A stretch of 48,327 nt of DNA from an uncultured Pseudohongiella sp. (GCA_902531515.1 CACAEJ010000013.1:1-48327); one strand, 5' to 3'; positions 19,263 through 31,239 are shown, counted from the first letter of the stretch. Notes: generated from the sequence alone by a model not told the origin. Made by a program: numbers and translations.

Positions 19263-21566
19263 ATGTTAAGTAAAGAATTAGAAATTACGCTTAATTTAGC
19301 ATTTAAGTCAGCACGAAAAAACCGTCATGAATTTATGACTGTGGAACATCTGTTGTTAGCTTTAATGGATAATGAGATAGCGTCTAATGTTTTAAAATCC
19401 TGCAACTGCGATCTTGAAGCTTTAAGAGTCGCATTGAGAGATTTTGTTGAAGCTACTACCCCAACGCTTGAAGACTCCGAGTCTAAATTAGAGACCCAGG
19501 CTACACTTGGTTTTCAGAGAGTTTTACAAAGGGCTGTTTTTCACGTTCAATCATCAGGAAAACGAGAAGTTACTGGAGCGAATGTTTTAGTTGCTATCTT
19601 TAGCGAACAAGAGAGTCAGGCAGTGTTTTTTTTGAAACAACAAGATATTGCACGTCTTGATGTGGTCAATTTTATCACACATGGAATTTCAAAAAATCCA
19701 CAAGTGGATGATGGCGAATCGAGAATGGATATACTGGGAGATGATTCACCTTCTGAATCTGATTTCCAAAAAAGTCCCTTAACTGAATTTGCAACTAATT
19801 TAAATTTGCGTGCAGAAAGTGGAAAAATTGACCCCTTAATAGGCAGACACAGCGAGGTAAATAGGGTTGTACAAATCTTGTCACGTAGGAGAAAAAATAA
19901 TCCGTTGCTAGTTGGCGACTCTGGGGTGGGTAAAACCGCTGTGGCGGAAGGGTTAGCTAAATTAATCGTGGAAGGAAGTGTGCCAGAGGTATTATCCAAA
20001 AGTGTTATCTTCTCGCTTGATCTAGGTTCACTTTTAGCTGGCACTAAATACAGAGGCGATTTCGAAAAACGTTTTAAAGCTCTTCTAAATGAATTAAAGC
20101 AGAATCAAGATGCGGTGCTATTCATCGATGAGATACATACAATAATTGGCGCAGGAGCAGCATCTGGAGGTGTAATGGATGCGAGCAACCTATTAAAACC
20201 TGCTTTGACTTCAGGAGAATTGAGATGTATCGGCTCCACCACATATCAAGAGTATCGTGGCATATTTGAAAGAGATAGAGCCCTTTCACGTAGATTTCAG
20301 AAAATAGACATTAAGGAACCTGATGTCGATACGACTTATAGAATACTGAGGGGATTGAAGCCGCAGTTTGAAGAGTATCACGATCTGCGATATAGCGATA
20401 AAGCACTTAAGGCCGCCTCAGAGCTAGCTGATCGCTACATTAACGACCGGTTTATGCCCGATAAGGCTATAGATGTAATCGATGAGGCCGGTGCCTTTCA
20501 AAGGCTGCAACCAGTGAGTAAGCGAAAAAAGCTTATTCAGGTCGCTGATATGGAGAGAGTTGTTGCCGCTATAGCCAACATACCTCCAAAACATGTCACT
20601 AAGTCTGATGTCGACTCTCTAAGAAATTTAGATACTAATCTAAAAATGGTAGTTTTTGGTCAAGATGAAGCGATAGAGTCCTTAGCTACGGCGATTAAGC
20701 TATCTAGAGCAGGTTTAAACGAAGGTGAGAAACCGATAGGTTCATTTCTCTTTGCAGGACCAACTGGTGTAGGTAAAACAGAGGTTAGCCGCCAGATCGC
20801 CAAAATTATGGGCATTGAGCTCCTACGTTTTGACATGTCAGAGTATATGGAAAGACATACAGTTTCGCGATTAATAGGAGCTCCACCAGGTTATATTGGA
20901 TTTGATCAAGGCGGGCTAATGACAGAGGCTGTTACTAAAAATCCACACGCTGTACTCTTATTAGATGAGATCGAAAAAGCACATCCGGACGTCTTTAATC
21001 TTCTCTTACAGGTGATGGATCATGGAACGCTTACTGATAACAACGGCAGAAAAGCTGACTTTCGAAATGTAATTTTGGTTATGACAACGAATGCTGGAGC
21101 ACAAGAAATGGCTAGGTCATCTATTGGTTTCTCGGAGCAGAACCATTCGAGCGATGGTCTAGAGATTCTCAAGAAAACTTTTACTCCCGAATTTAGAAAT
21201 AGGCTGGACGCTATAGTTCAGTTCAGTAGCTTAGACAGACAAACGATTCGTACCGTAGTGGATAAATTTTTGGTGGCTCTACAAGTTCAATTAGATGACA
21301 AAAATGTGGTTCTACACATTGATAATTCGGTAGTTGAATGGCTTGTCGAAAATGGTTATAGCAAATCGATGGGTGCTCGCCCGATGTCGCGATTGATTCA
21401 AGAGAAGCTAAAAAAACCACTGGCTGAGGATATTTTGTTTGGGAAGCTTTCAAATTCTGGAGGAGAGGTGTTTTTATCAGAGGAAAACGGTCAGATAAAT
21501 TTCAGGATCGAAGCTGGCAAAAGAGATAATAAAGAGGCACTGAGATCTAAAGAGAAACTCACGTAA
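19263..21566 (+). CDS. clpA: ATP-dependent Clp protease ATPase subunit ClpA
   Basis: AAA+ unfoldase that feeds proteins into ClpP. The 767 residues show the Clp N-domain (1-150), the first AAA module with Walker [11 protein letters not shown] near 218 and [13 protein letters not shown], and the second with [10 protein letters not shown] near 499 and [15 protein letters not shown]. The ClpP-docking loop IGF near 620 ([13 protein letters not shown]) and the C-terminal D2 small domain follow. The protein is full length (E. coli 758). It is cotranscribed with clpS and converges with infA. Confidence 0.98.
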   Translation: MLSKELEITLNLAFKSARKNRHEFMTVEHLLLALMDNEIASNVLKSCNCDLEALRVALRDFVEATTPTLEDSESKLETQATLGFQRVLQRAVFHVQSSGKREVTGANVLVAIFSEQESQAVFFLKQQDIARLDVVNFITHGISKNPQVDDGESRMDILGDDSPSESDFQKSPLTEFATNLNLRAESGKIDPLIGRHSEVNRVVQILSRRRKNNPLLVGDSGVGKTAVAEGLAKLIVEGSVPEVLSKSVIFSLDLGSLLAGTKYRGDFEKRFKALLNELKQNQDAVLFIDEIHTIIGAGAASGGVMDASNLLKPALTSGELRCIGSTTYQEYRGIFERDRALSRRFQKIDIKEPDVDTTYRILRGLKPQFEEYHDLRYSDKALKAASELADRYINDRFMPDKAIDVIDEAGAFQRLQPVSKRKKLIQVADMERVVAAIANIPPKHVTKSDVDSLRNLDTNLKMVVFGQDEAIESLATAIKLSRAGLNEGEKPIGSFLFAGPTGVGKTEVSRQIAKIMGIELLRFDMSEYMERHTVSRLIGAPPGYIGFDQGGLMTEAVTKNPHAVLLLDEIEKAHPDVFNLLLQVMDHGTLTDNNGRKADFRNVILVMTTNAGAQEMARSSIGFSEQNHSSDGLEILKKTFTPEFRNRLDAIVQFSSLDRQTIRTVVDKFLVALQVQLDDKNVVLHIDNSVVEWLVENGYSKSMGARPMSRLIQEKLKKPLAEDILFGKLSNSGGEVFLSEENGQINFRIEAGKRDNKEALRSKEKLT

Positions 21567-21587
21567 CATTAGTGTATTAGTCGAAAT

Positions 21588-21806
21588 CTACCTCGCTCGG
21601 TATGTGATTCGTCCTTTCGATAAATCATAAGGAGTAAGTTCAACTTTTACCTGATCTCCCGTTAAAATTCGTATATAGTTTTTACGCATTTTCCCTGATA
21701 TATGAGCGGTGACAACGTGACCATTTTCTAATTTCACTCGAAACATGGTATTCGGAAGAGTGTCAACTACTTCACCATCCATCTCAATCTGATCTTCTTT
21801 TGGCAT
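21588..21806 (-). CDS. infA: Translation initiation factor IF-1
   Basis: Binds the 30S A site and assists IF2 and IF3. The 72 residues from [18 protein letters not shown] to GRITYRAR form the S1/OB-fold of bacterial IF-1 at full length. The frame is open upstream to 21863, but ATG 21806 matches the family start. It is downstream of bpt on the same strand, an arrangement I recall from Pseudomonas. Confidence 0.97.
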   Translation of the reverse strand: MPKEDQIEMDGEVVDTLPNTMFRVKLENGHVVTAHISGKMRKNYIRILTGDQVKVELTPYDLSKGRITYRAR

Positions 21807-21899
21807 ATAATCCTCCCAGAAAAATAAACGCAGCATTGTTACGCAATTTAAGTCAAGACGCAAAGCTTATTCGTGTTAAGTTATTTAAAAGTTTGATCA

Positions 21900-22597
21900 C
21901 TAATTGATTCTCAGCCATTTCCCGTCTACTAGTATTTCTAAAGGGTGAAATTTTATCTTATAGTTCATCTTACGGCAGCCTTTAACCCAATAACCTAGAT
22001 AAAGGTAGGGGAGCTGCTTTTCGGCTGCGTAATTTACAAGATATAATATTAAGTATTTTCCCAGAGACCTTTTTTTCTCAAATGGGTCGTAGAAATTATA
22101 AACTGCTGAAATCCCGTCGGATAAAATATCTATAACGCTTGCGGCAACAAGCCGCTTCTTGTTAAGAAATTTAAAAAACACCGTTTCGTCGGTTTTTTAA
22201 AATGAACAACTTAAATTGATCTTCCGATGCAGGAAACATATAGCCATCACTGTGTCGATTGTTAATATAAATCATAAGAATCGGTACATGCTAATTCTTT
22301 CGATATAATAACTTCTAGATCTTGATTTGGTTTAAATAGTCTCTGATAAGATTTGCTTGATTTAAACTCCATAATCAGAATGCGGCAGGATACGCATGCG
22401 TTGCAAGGTTCACAGTCGGGTTTATACAAAAGTTCACCACTTCTGCGGAAACCTTGCTTACTAAGGGTGGTGTGAAGACTTTGACTAATCGTTATAGCCG
22501 GATCTAGAAATAGGGTTGCAGCACTGCGATTTTCAAGATAGCTACACGGATGATCAGAAGTGCGGAAGAGGCCAACTGATCGAGTTTCACTAGCCAT
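21900..22597 (-). pseudogene. bpt: Aspartate/glutamate leucyltransferase Bpt, frameshifted
   Basis: Bpt attaches Leu to N-terminal Asp/Glu for ClpS/ClpAP degradation. The N-terminal half (22597-22262) has CSYLENRSAATLFLDP, GFRRSGELLYKPDCEPC and CVSCR and stops at TAA 22264. The next stretch, NNRHSDGYMFPASEDQFKLFILK, lies in a second frame. The rest (FFKFLNKKRLVAAS... YLGYWVKGCRKMNYK) is in a third frame, ending at 21900. The first break is at the TTATATTAAC stretch: either a 2-bp loss or one extra base. The second is in a run of six A (22198-22193); five A would restore LKTDETVFFKF. Coding quality is otherwise intact. Sequencing error, recent decay or recoding are the options. Start ATG 22597 overlaps the aat stop. 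Confidence 0.88.
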
Positions 22598-23315
22598 TAT
22601 ATCCAAATTCTTTTTCTATCAATGCTTCTGTTACTCTCCATTCTCCCAATTTTTCTCCATTGCTAATTAAAGCGTTCAACTTACCCAGAAAAACAGACCT
22701 GGGTATTTCTATAGCTCCAAGACTTAATAGATGTTCACTACGAACCTGACAATCAATCAATTCAAAACCCCATTCCTTTAGATGTAAAACCAAATAGAAG
22801 AGAGCAATTTTAGAAGCATTATCTACGCTACTAAACATTGACTCACCAAAGAAAACCTTACCAAGCGCTATACCGTAAAGGCCACCGACTAGATACCCCG
22901 AGGACCAGACTTCAACGGAGTGAGCCAATCCTAATCGATGGAGGCGTGTGTAAGCGCCTGCCATTTCGTTTGTGATCCAAGTCCCTTCAAATTTTCTATT
23001 ACTCGTTTTACACTTGCTTAATACATCAGAAAAATTCTGATTAAAAGTAACCTTATAAACCTGCTTTTTAACTAACTTACGTAAACTTTTCGATCCACAA
23101 AAGTGCTCGGGAATCAAAATTAATCGGGGATCTGGTGACCACCATAGAATAGGCTGACTATCCTCATACCAAGGGAAAATTCCTAGAGAATATGCCTCTA
23201 ACAACCAATCTTTGGACAGAGAGCCACCAGCTGCCAACAAGCCATTAGGCTCTTTAAGTGCACTTTTCACATTTGGGAAATGAATAATATTTGGATCTAA
23301 GTAGGGTATTGTCAC
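22590..23315 (-). CDS. aat: Leucyl/phenylalanyl-tRNA-protein transferase
   Basis: Adds Leu or Phe to proteins with N-terminal Lys or Arg, creating N-degrons for ClpS. The 241 residues contain PNGLLAAGGSLSKDWLLEAYSLGIFPWYEDSQPILWWSPDPR at the N-terminus, then EGTWIT, YTRLHRLGLAHSVEVW, GGLYGIALGKVFFGESMFS and LIDCQV. Length and motifs match the family. It is 8 bp downstream of trxB and overlaps bpt by 8 bp. Confidence 0.97.
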   Translation of the reverse strand: MTIPYLDPNIIHFPNVKSALKEPNGLLAAGGSLSKDWLLEAYSLGIFPWYEDSQPILWWSPDPRLILIPEHFCGSKSLRKLVKKQVYKVTFNQNFSDVLSKCKTSNRKFEGTWITNEMAGAYTRLHRLGLAHSVEVWSSGYLVGGLYGIALGKVFFGESMFSSVDNASKIALFYLVLHLKEWGFELIDCQVRSEHLLSLGAIEIPRSVFLGKLNALISNGEKLGEWRVTEALIEKEFGYNG

Positions 23316-23323
23316 CTCTTATT

Positions 23324-24286
<963 letters not shown>

Positions 24287-24513
24287 CTAAAATTAATAGC
24301 GTTTTCGTATATGAAGTGCAACATTGGAGCATCGGCACATATCCAATGGATATTTTACTGCACGAAACCCTTATTTTCTTCGTTATTTGCCCGATAACCT
24401 GAATTGATAATCGGTTAAAGGGTCGAAACCAGAACAATTCTGAAAATCTCTTGTCTAAATTACTAATTTAGCTTCTTTACTATTGATGTAACTTATAGAA
24501 ATAAATTTGAAAA

Positions 24514-26832
24514 ATGTCTGAAACTAAATCAAAAAATCAAAATACCGATAATCCGTTGGCCCATAGGCTAATGCGCGAGGGCAGCCTGATTTGCTACTTT
24601 TTGTTGGCACTGTTCTTATTAATTGCACTTATGAGTTATTCGCCCACTGATCCTGCCTATTTTAGTACAGGAGTAGGTGCTGATGTAGAGAATTCTGTGG
24701 GTGTATATGGCGCATATATATCAGATATCTTATTTCAGCTGCTTGGCTATCTGTCATATGCCGTTCCTCTGCTGTTAGTTTACAAAATCTACACTGGTTT
24801 TAAAGAAAATGCTTTAGAAGAAAAGTTTTCAGCATCCCTATTCGCGTTTCAACTTTTTGGATTCTCTTTTCTAATATTTTCTGCGTGTGGATTATCAGCT
24901 ATCCATTTCGAAATATCTGAAGACTTACCCTTTTTATCAGGCGGAGTCATTGGAGCGCTAATGGTGGAGGCAAGTATACCTGCATTAGCAGTGCTGGGGA
25001 GCACTTTAATTTTCTTTGCTATGTTTCTATTTGGTCTCACAATAACTTTCAATGTTTCTTGGTTGCATGTTGCAGATAAAGTCGGACTTTGGAGTATTCA
25101 ATCAACGGTATTTTTGATTACTAAGGTGCGTAAATGGAATGAGAATCGACGGCAAGAAATTGAAACTAGGGCAAGACTCGAAAGTCGAAAGAAAGAGCTT
25201 GATATTCATTTGCGAAAAGAGAAAAAGCGTGTTCCTCCAACGATTAAAGAATTATCTCCGAAGGCTATAAATAAGAGTACTCGAGTTGAAAAAGAGCGTC
25301 AGGGTCGATTGTTCACTGCGACTTCCGTTCAAGAACTCCCGGCTATTGGGTTACTAGATGCATGGCAGGAGACCAATCAGTCGGGATTCTCTGAAGAATC
25401 GTTATCAGCTATGTCTAAACTACTTGAACTCAAACTTAAAGATTTTGGGATAGACATAGAGGTTATAGCAGTGAACCCTGGGCCCGTCATTACGCGCTTT
25501 GAGGTTCAGCCTGCTCCCGGTGTAAAGGTAAGTCGTATAAGCAATTTAGTTAAAGATTTGGCTAGATCGCTAGCAGTGATTTCCGTCCGCGTGGTTGAAG
25601 TAATCCCAGGTAAGACTGTTATAGGGATAGAAATACCAAATGAAAAGCGTGAGATAATTCAACTAAGTCAGGTTCTTTCATCAACAGAATTTGATAGGGC
25701 TGGCTCTCCACTGAGTATGGCGTTGGGGCATGATATTATAGGAAGTCCTGTCATAGTCGACCTTGCAAGAATGCCACACCTTCTAGTAGCCGGAACTACT
25801 GGATCAGGTAAGTCTGTTGGCATAAACGCAATGATACTTAGCTTACTTTTTAAATCGACCCCCGAGCAGGTTAGATTGATAATGATAGATCCTAAAATGC
25901 TTGAGTTGTCAGTCTATGATGGTATCCCGCATCTCTTAACCCCCGTTATAACCGACATGAAAGACGCTGCTAACGGATTGAGGTGGTGCGTTTCTGAGAT
26001 GGAGCGAAGATATAAACTAATGTCTGAGCTCGGCGTCAGAAATTTAGCGGGTTTCAATAAAAAGGTTTCTGAAGCGAAAAGGATAAGTAAACCGATTTTG
26101 GACCCAACCTGGACTGTTGATTCCTTAGTAGCTGAAAGTGGCATATCACCTCCAGAGCTTGAGGCTCTTCCCAATATTGTGGTCGTCGTAGACGAATTGG
26201 CCGATATGATGATGGTCGTTGGTAAAAAAGTAGAAGAACTCATAGCTCGAATTGCTCAAAAGGCGAGGGCTGCTGGTATTCACCTTATTTTAGCAACGCA
26301 GAGACCTTCTGTAGATGTTCTCACTGGACTTATAAAGGCGAATGTGCCGACTAGACTATCCTTCATGGTTCAATCGAAAGTTGACTCGCGCACTATTTTA
26401 GGTGAGGGCGGCGCTGAGCAGCTTCTAGGACACGGAGATATGTTGTTTTTACCCCCTGGTGCCGGTATTCCCACCCGCGTACACGGAGCTTTTGTAAGTG
26501 ATGAAGAAGTTCATAGGGTAGTCGCTGACTGGCGAAAAAGGGGCGACCCTGTATATATTGAAGCGATAACCCAGTCTTCTGATTCCTCCGAAATTAGTTC
26601 CGACCCATTTAGTGGTGATGGTGACGAAGGTGACGCTCTATATGATGAGGCAGTACAATTTGTCACTGAATCACGAAAAGCATCAATATCAGCCGTACAG
26701 AGGAAATTACGTATTGGGTATAACCGAGCAGCACGTATGATAGAATCCATGGAAACAGCTGGAGTGGTCTCCGAAATGGGAACGAATGGCTCTCGGGAAG
26801 TAATAGCTCCGCCTCCAGTTCACAGCGAATAA
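24514..26832 (+). CDS. ftsK: DNA translocase FtsK
   Basis: Septal DNA pump that clears chromosomes from the division site and activates XerCD at dif. The 772 residues have four N-terminal membrane helices (about 25-190), a short charged linker, the RecA-like motor with Walker [11 protein letters not shown] near 428 and [12 protein letters not shown], the [14 protein letters not shown] segment, and a C-terminal gamma winged helix (about 705-772; [21 protein letters not shown]) for KOPS binding. The linker is short, unlike E. coli (1329 residues), and resembles the Pseudomonas type. lolA follows at 19 bp. Confidence 0.97.
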   Translation: MSETKSKNQNTDNPLAHRLMREGSLICYFLLALFLLIALMSYSPTDPAYFSTGVGADVENSVGVYGAYISDILFQLLGYLSYAVPLLLVYKIYTGFKENALEEKFSASLFAFQLFGFSFLIFSACGLSAIHFEISEDLPFLSGGVIGALMVEASIPALAVLGSTLIFFAMFLFGLTITFNVSWLHVADKVGLWSIQSTVFLITKVRKWNENRRQEIETRARLESRKKELDIHLRKEKKRVPPTIKELSPKAINKSTRVEKERQGRLFTATSVQELPAIGLLDAWQETNQSGFSEESLSAMSKLLELKLKDFGIDIEVIAVNPGPVITRFEVQPAPGVKVSRISNLVKDLARSLAVISVRVVEVIPGKTVIGIEIPNEKREIIQLSQVLSSTEFDRAGSPLSMALGHDIIGSPVIVDLARMPHLLVAGTTGSGKSVGINAMILSLLFKSTPEQVRLIMIDPKMLELSVYDGIPHLLTPVITDMKDAANGLRWCVSEMERRYKLMSELGVRNLAGFNKKVSEAKRISKPILDPTWTVDSLVAESGISPPELEALPNIVVVVDELADMMMVVGKKVEELIARIAQKARAAGIHLILATQRPSVDVLTGLIKANVPTRLSFMVQSKVDSRTILGEGGAEQLLGHGDMLFLPPGAGIPTRVHGAFVSDEEVHRVVADWRKRGDPVYIEAITQSSDSSEISSDPFSGDGDEGDALYDEAVQFVTESRKASISAVQRKLRIGYNRAARMIESMETAGVVSEMGTNGSREVIAPPPVHSE

Positions 26833-26851
26833 ATTATAAAAAGTAGAACTA

Positions 26852-27478
26852 ATGAGCAGAGTTACTTTGGTCCTTTTTTTGCTGGCCTTATCAGCAATCA
26901 GTCGTGCACAAAATAATGCAATTAATGAGCTTGAGAGCTTGTTACAAAATTTGGATACATTATCAGCAAAGATCACTCAATTAATTGTAGAGCCTGATGG
27001 CGGCATATTAGAAGAGAGTCAAATTCTTTTGCATGTCAAAAGGCCTGATGGCTTTTATTGGGAGACTATTTCTCCCTTTCCTGAGCTTCTTGTGACTAAT
27101 GGCAGAAAACTTTGGAATTACCAACCTGATCTCGAACAAGTTGTGGTTGAAGACTGGGATTCTAGTCGCTCCGATTTAGCGGCTCAATTATTGTATGGGC
27201 GAACGGATGGTTTAGTTGACGATTATTACATTGTTGTCGTTAACAGTGAACTAGCACAAAATTTTGAATTGAAGCCCAAGTCAGCGGATAGTCTATATGA
27301 AGTAATTACGATCAAATTTATAAAGGGTTCATTAGATCTTATATATATTCAAAGTACTAATGGGGAACGAACAGTTTGGGAGTTTAGAGATTCTAGCATT
27401 AACCTCCCCTTGGAAGATGGCCTATTCGAATTCACTCCTCCCGCAGGAATCGAGGTTGTAAACAATTCAATCAATTAA
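26852..27478 (+). CDS. lolA: Outer-membrane lipoprotein carrier protein LolA
   Basis: Periplasmic chaperone that takes lipoproteins from LolCDE to the outer-membrane receptor LolB. The 208 residues begin with a signal peptide (VTLVLFLLALSAISRAQ) and have LolA features: LDTLSAKITQ, KRPDGFYWETISPFPELLVTNGRKLWNYQPDLEQVVVEDW and a C-terminal beta-rich region. It lies in the conserved ftsK-lolA order. In Pseudomonas and E. coli rarA follows, but here crcB comes next. Confidence 0.94.
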   Translation: MSRVTLVLFLLALSAISRAQNNAINELESLLQNLDTLSAKITQLIVEPDGGILEESQILLHVKRPDGFYWETISPFPELLVTNGRKLWNYQPDLEQVVVEDWDSSRSDLAAQLLYGRTDGLVDDYYIVVVNSELAQNFELKPKSADSLYEVITIKFIKGSLDLIYIQSTNGERTVWEFRDSSINLPLEDGLFEFTPPAGIEVVNNSIN

Positions 27479-27493
27479 CTTTTAGAGTCTCCA

Positions 27494-27871
27494 ATGGAAT
27501 TTTATGTATCGGTAGCTCTTGGTGGCGCATTAGGAGCGCTAACAAGGTACGCAATTACTATTTTTTTTCAGCTGCATTACTCGTCAACCATCCCATGGGG
27601 TACAATTTTTGCGAATGTAGTGGGGAGCTTTTTGATGGGAATCTTATTCATTATCTTGCAGGAAAAGTTTGCTCAAAGCGAAGTATTAAAAGGTTTGCTA
27701 GCAGTTGGCTTTCTGGGCGCAATGACTACTTTTTCAAGTTTTTCCCTTGAGACCCTGATTATGCTACAAAAGGGAAACTTCACCTACGCTTTTGGATACG
27801 TTATTGCGAGTGTGGGTTTGTGTTTAATGGCAGCATACATAGGAATACAGGTCGCGCGATCATGGATGTGA
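27494..27871 (+). CDS. crcB: Fluoride channel CrcB/Fluc
   Basis: Small dual-topology membrane channel that exports fluoride. The 125 residues form four hydrophobic helices with GGALGALTRY, the pore helix motif GTIFANVVGSFLMG and GFLGAMTTFSSFSLE. The gene is 15 bp after lolA and 21 bp before serS, so there is no room for its own fluoride riboswitch; it is likely read from the ftsK-lolA transcript. Confidence 0.95.
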   Translation: MEFYVSVALGGALGALTRYAITIFFQLHYSSTIPWGTIFANVVGSFLMGILFIILQEKFAQSEVLKGLLAVGFLGAMTTFSSFSLETLIMLQKGNFTYAFGYVIASVGLCLMAAYIGIQVARSWM

Positions 27872-27892
27872 GAAATATAGAAGGCAGTTTAA

Positions 27893-29170
27893 ATGTTAGA
27901 TCCTAAACTAATTCGAAGTGAGTTAAATTCCGTCGCTCAACGCCTGAAAATCAAGAATTTTGATCTCGATATAAAGCAATTAAAAGAATGGGAAGAAATT
28001 CGGAAGGAGCTCCAGCTTGATACAGAAGAACTCCAGAATGAACGAAATCGAAAATCCAAATCGATAGGCAAAACTAAAGCCGCTGGAGGAGATGTCAGTG
28101 AAATTATAGCTGACATGGATAAATTAAAGTCGCGTTTGGAAACAAAAAAAACAGAGTTAAACAATATAAAAACAAAATTACAGGATTATCTGCTTAGTGT
28201 TCCTAATCTTCCTGATGAGGAGGTTCCACCTGGAAACGATGAGTCTCAAAACAAAGTTATTAGCACGTGGGGCTCGATACCTGAATTTACTTTTGAAGTA
28301 AAGGACCACTCCGAGTTGGGTGAAGCCTTAGATCAAGGGATTGATTTTTCAGCGGGAGCTAAGCTTTCTGGTTCGCGTTTCGTTGTTCTTCAAGGGAGAA
28401 TTGCAAGACTACATAGAGCGCTCACTCAATACATGTTAGACGTTCATACAAAAGAACATGGTTATATGGAATTCAATCTCCCTTTGATGGTCAAAGGGGA
28501 ATCGTTGCTGGGCACGGGTCAACTACCTAAATTTGAGAACGATTTATTTAAGGTAAATCACGAAGAAAGTTTTTATCTAATCCCAACTGCCGAAGTTCCT
28601 TTAACAAATTTGGTTCGAGATGAAATATTGCCCAAGGATTGCTTACCTCTAAAATATACAGCTCACACCCCATGCTTCCGATCAGAAGCCGGCAGCTATG
28701 GCAAAGATACGAAAGGTATGATTAGGCAGCATCAGTTCGAGAAGGTTGAATTAGTTCAAATAGTTGAGCCTGATAATTCAATTGCCGCTCTTAATGAGTT
28801 AACAGGTCATGCAGAATCAATCTTACAAAGATTAGAATTACCCTATCAAAAAGTGCTCCTCTGTGGTGGTGACTTAGGGTTTGGAGCGTCTAAAACTTAT
28901 GATCTAGAAGTATGGCTGCCTTCGCAAAACACTTACCGCGAAATTTCTTCATGCAGTTTATTTACTGATTTTCAGGCTCGCCGACTACAAAGCAGATGGA
29001 GGGCTTCAGAAGGCGTAAAACCACAGTTTGTTCATACTCTAAATGGGTCAGGGATCGCTGTAGGAAGAGCTCTAGTCGCCGTTATGGAAAATTATCAAGA
29101 CGAAGCCGGCCGTATTAGGGTTCCAAACGTCCTTCGACCATACATGTCTGATATAGAGTTTCTTGAGTAA
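27893..29170 (+). CDS. serS: Seryl-tRNA synthetase
   Basis: Charges tRNA-Ser, including the tRNA-Ser(UGA) gene in this window. The 425 residues have the N-terminal coiled-coil arm (about 30-100, rich in Lys and Glu), class II motif 2 in the [28 protein letters not shown] region and motif 3 in [20 protein letters not shown]. Full length. Its stop overlaps the start of cysG (TAATG), suggesting translational coupling. Confidence 0.98.
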   Translation: MLDPKLIRSELNSVAQRLKIKNFDLDIKQLKEWEEIRKELQLDTEELQNERNRKSKSIGKTKAAGGDVSEIIADMDKLKSRLETKKTELNNIKTKLQDYLLSVPNLPDEEVPPGNDESQNKVISTWGSIPEFTFEVKDHSELGEALDQGIDFSAGAKLSGSRFVVLQGRIARLHRALTQYMLDVHTKEHGYMEFNLPLMVKGESLLGTGQLPKFENDLFKVNHEESFYLIPTAEVPLTNLVRDEILPKDCLPLKYTAHTPCFRSEAGSYGKDTKGMIRQHQFEKVELVQIVEPDNSIAALNELTGHAESILQRLELPYQKVLLCGGDLGFGASKTYDLEVWLPSQNTYREISSCSLFTDFQARRLQSRWRASEGVKPQFVHTLNGSGIAVGRALVAVMENYQDEAGRIRVPNVLRPYMSDIEFLE

Positions 29171-30546
29171 TGAATTATCTCCCCGTTTTTCTTGATCTAA
29201 CAAATAAAAAATGTGTGATTATCGGAGGAGGGGAGGTGGCGCACCGAAAGGCAAAATTACTACTCAAGACTGAAGCGCTAGTGCATATCGTAGCAGCGGA
29301 ATTTAGCGAAAAAGTAAAAGATCTCACTAGCGACGCTTGCACGCTAGTAACAGAAGAGTTTAATCAAAGGCATTTAAATGACGCTGTCTTAGTGATTGCA
29401 GCAACTGACTCAGCTTCCGTAAATAGAGAAGTGGCGACTACTGCAAATGCTTTAAATATTCCGGTAAACGTTGTTGACGAACCGGCATTATGTTCTTGCA
29501 TAATGCCCGCTTTGATCGATAAATCTCCTGTCGTTATTGCGATTTCAACCGGGGGAAACTCACCCGTATTAACTCGAAGACTTAAAGAACTAATTGAAAT
29601 TATACTTCCGAGTAATATAGGGGCACTCTCTAAGCTGATGGGCTCGTGGCGCGCAAAGGTCAAAAATACACTTGACTCATTTGATATGAGACTAAATTTC
29701 TGGGAAGAAGTTATGGAGAGTGACGTTCCCGATTTAGTCTTTAAGAATAAGATCGAGTTAGCTAACAAGAGAGTCCAAGATCATCTTGATAACGCCTCGC
29801 TCTCGAAAGAAAAAGGTGAGGTCTATCTTGTGGGGGCGGGTCCAGGAGATCCAGATCTTCTCACGCTTAAAGCCCTTCGCTTAATGTACCAGGCTGATGT
29901 GGTTTTATATGATCGATTGGTGTCACATCAAATCTTGGATAGAGTTCGTCCTGACGCGGAGTTTATCCCAGTGGGTAAGTCGGAATCTCAGCATACGGTT
30001 GAGCAACACAAAATAAATGAAATGCTTGTGTTTTATGCAAACAAAGGAAAGAGAGTATTAAGGCTAAAGGGTGGAGATCCATTTATTTTTGGTAGAGGTG
30101 GTGAAGAAATTGAAGAATTGTCGAAATTTAACATCCCCTTCCAAGTCGTACCAGGAGTCACAGCAGCCTCGGGATGCGGCACGTATGCTGGCATACCTCT
30201 TACTCATCGCGATCACTCGCAATCAGTTCGCTTTCTTACTGGACACCTTAAGGAGGGGAAACTCGAATTAGAATGGGATAATTTGATCAAAAAGCAAGAG
30301 ACTTTAGTTTTTTACATGGGATTATTATCTCTGCAAACAATTTGTGACGAGCTCATTAACCATGGATCCTCACCTGATACGCCAATTGCGGCGATTGAAC
30401 AAGGTACAATGCAAAACCAGAGAGTAGTCACGTCGACCCTGGAGAAAATAACTCCTATAGTTACTGAGTTAGATCTGAAGTCACCAACCATGCTTATTAT
30501 TGGTGATGTTGTAACGTTAAGGAATCAACTTAGTTGGTACGGTTAG
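29170..30546 (+). CDS. cysG: Siroheme synthase CysG (trifunctional)
   Basis: Converts uroporphyrinogen III to siroheme, the cofactor of sulfite reductase. The N-terminal part (1-200) is the NAD-dependent dehydrogenase/ferrochelatase (VIIGGGEVAHRKAKLLL; NVVDEPALCSCIMPA). The C-terminal part, from about 215, is the SAM uroporphyrinogen methyltransferase (VYLVGAGPGDPDLLTLKAL; RLKGGDPFIFGRGGEE; GIPLTHRD). Its 458 residues match E. coli CysG (457). It shares a TAATG junction with serS and serves the same sulfur-assimilation pathway as cysH. Confidence 0.97.
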   Translation: MNYLPVFLDLTNKKCVIIGGGEVAHRKAKLLLKTEALVHIVAAEFSEKVKDLTSDACTLVTEEFNQRHLNDAVLVIAATDSASVNREVATTANALNIPVNVVDEPALCSCIMPALIDKSPVVIAISTGGNSPVLTRRLKELIEIILPSNIGALSKLMGSWRAKVKNTLDSFDMRLNFWEEVMESDVPDLVFKNKIELANKRVQDHLDNASLSKEKGEVYLVGAGPGDPDLLTLKALRLMYQADVVLYDRLVSHQILDRVRPDAEFIPVGKSESQHTVEQHKINEMLVFYANKGKRVLRLKGGDPFIFGRGGEEIEELSKFNIPFQVVPGVTAASGCGTYAGIPLTHRDHSQSVRFLTGHLKEGKLELEWDNLIKKQETLVFYMGLLSLQTICDELINHGSSPDTPIAAIEQGTMQNQRVVTSTLEKITPIVTELDLKSPTMLIIGDVVTLRNQLSWYG

Positions 30547-30578
30547 TCATTTGAATATAATTGCGAGGGCGCTATAGC

Positions 30579-30869
30579 CTAAAACCAATTAACAACCTTT
30601 CCATAATGTTCGCACAGATCCACAAATCCCGGGTAATCAATCACACTAATATCATCTGAAGAATTTAACTCTATACCTCGAGCGAAAAGATCTTCCTTTA
30701 AAGCATAGCAGTTATATTCTCTGCCAAACTCAGATTTATTAAAACCGTTCAGGGCGAAATAAACTCCGTCTTCTAGAAATAATAAGCCGTCCTTTTCATC
30801 TATTACCTCCAGACATGAATCGAGAAGCTTGGTAGAAGGCGAGTTGCTGATTGTATGTAGGATTTTCAT
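30579..30869 (-). CDS. tusB: Sulfur relay protein TusB/DsrH
   Basis: Subunit of the TusBCD heterohexamer that passes persulfide sulfur from TusA toward TusE and MnmA. The 96 residues match DsrH (MKILHTISNSP, GLLFLEDGVYFAL, SDDISVIDYPGFVDLCEHYGKVVNWF). The start overlaps the tusC stop by 4 bp. In Pseudomonas tusE follows tusB; here the next gene downstream is convergent cysG, 32 bp away, so tusE is not in this cluster. Confidence 0.9.
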   Translation of the reverse strand: MKILHTISNSPSTKLLDSCLEVIDEKDGLLFLEDGVYFALNGFNKSEFGREYNCYALKEDLFARGIELNSSDDISVIDYPGFVDLCEHYGKVVNWF

Positions 30870-31234
30870 AGAGTAATTAAATTACGGGAATTATTTATCA
30901 AGAGTTTAAGTCTATTCTGATTTAGAACTATGGGGTTTAACATTAAGTCTTTCTCAGATACACACCTTTCTTTCAGAGATTTTTCAAGCACGTAGATATC
31001 ATCGATACCATAAAGGCTCAATGCTTCTATAGCCTTCCCGAATGTCTTAGCTTGGATATGATCAGCATTTTGACCTTTAAGTAACTGATAGATGCCATCA
31101 TCCATAAATACATAATTACTTTTCTTTTCAAAGACAGACGACGTAAGCGCTATATCCAACAAAAGGCTACTCCGATCACTTCCATAAGGTGCCGTTCGGG
31201 CTAAGAACGTAAAATCTTTACATTGCTTAGTCAT
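30866..31234 (-). CDS. tusC: Sulfur relay protein TusC/DsrF
   Basis: Structural subunit of the TusBCD complex for tRNA 2-thiolation. The 122 residues start like DsrF (FTFLARTAPYGSDRSSLLLDIALTSSVFEKK) with FMDDGIYQLLKGQNA. Its spacing to tusD is 5 bp, and it overlaps tusB by 4 bp, so the three genes form one operon. Confidence 0.9.
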   Translation of the reverse strand: MTKQCKDFTFLARTAPYGSDRSSLLLDIALTSSVFEKKSNYVFMDDGIYQLLKGQNADHIQAKTFGKAIEALSLYGIDDIYVLEKSLKERCVSEKDLMLNPIVLNQNRLKLLINNSRNLITL

Positions 31235-31239
31235 TTGTA

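Noticed and set aside
27479..27493. Fluoride riboswitch before crcB
   Set aside because: Only 15 bp separate lolA and crcB, too short for the aptamer.
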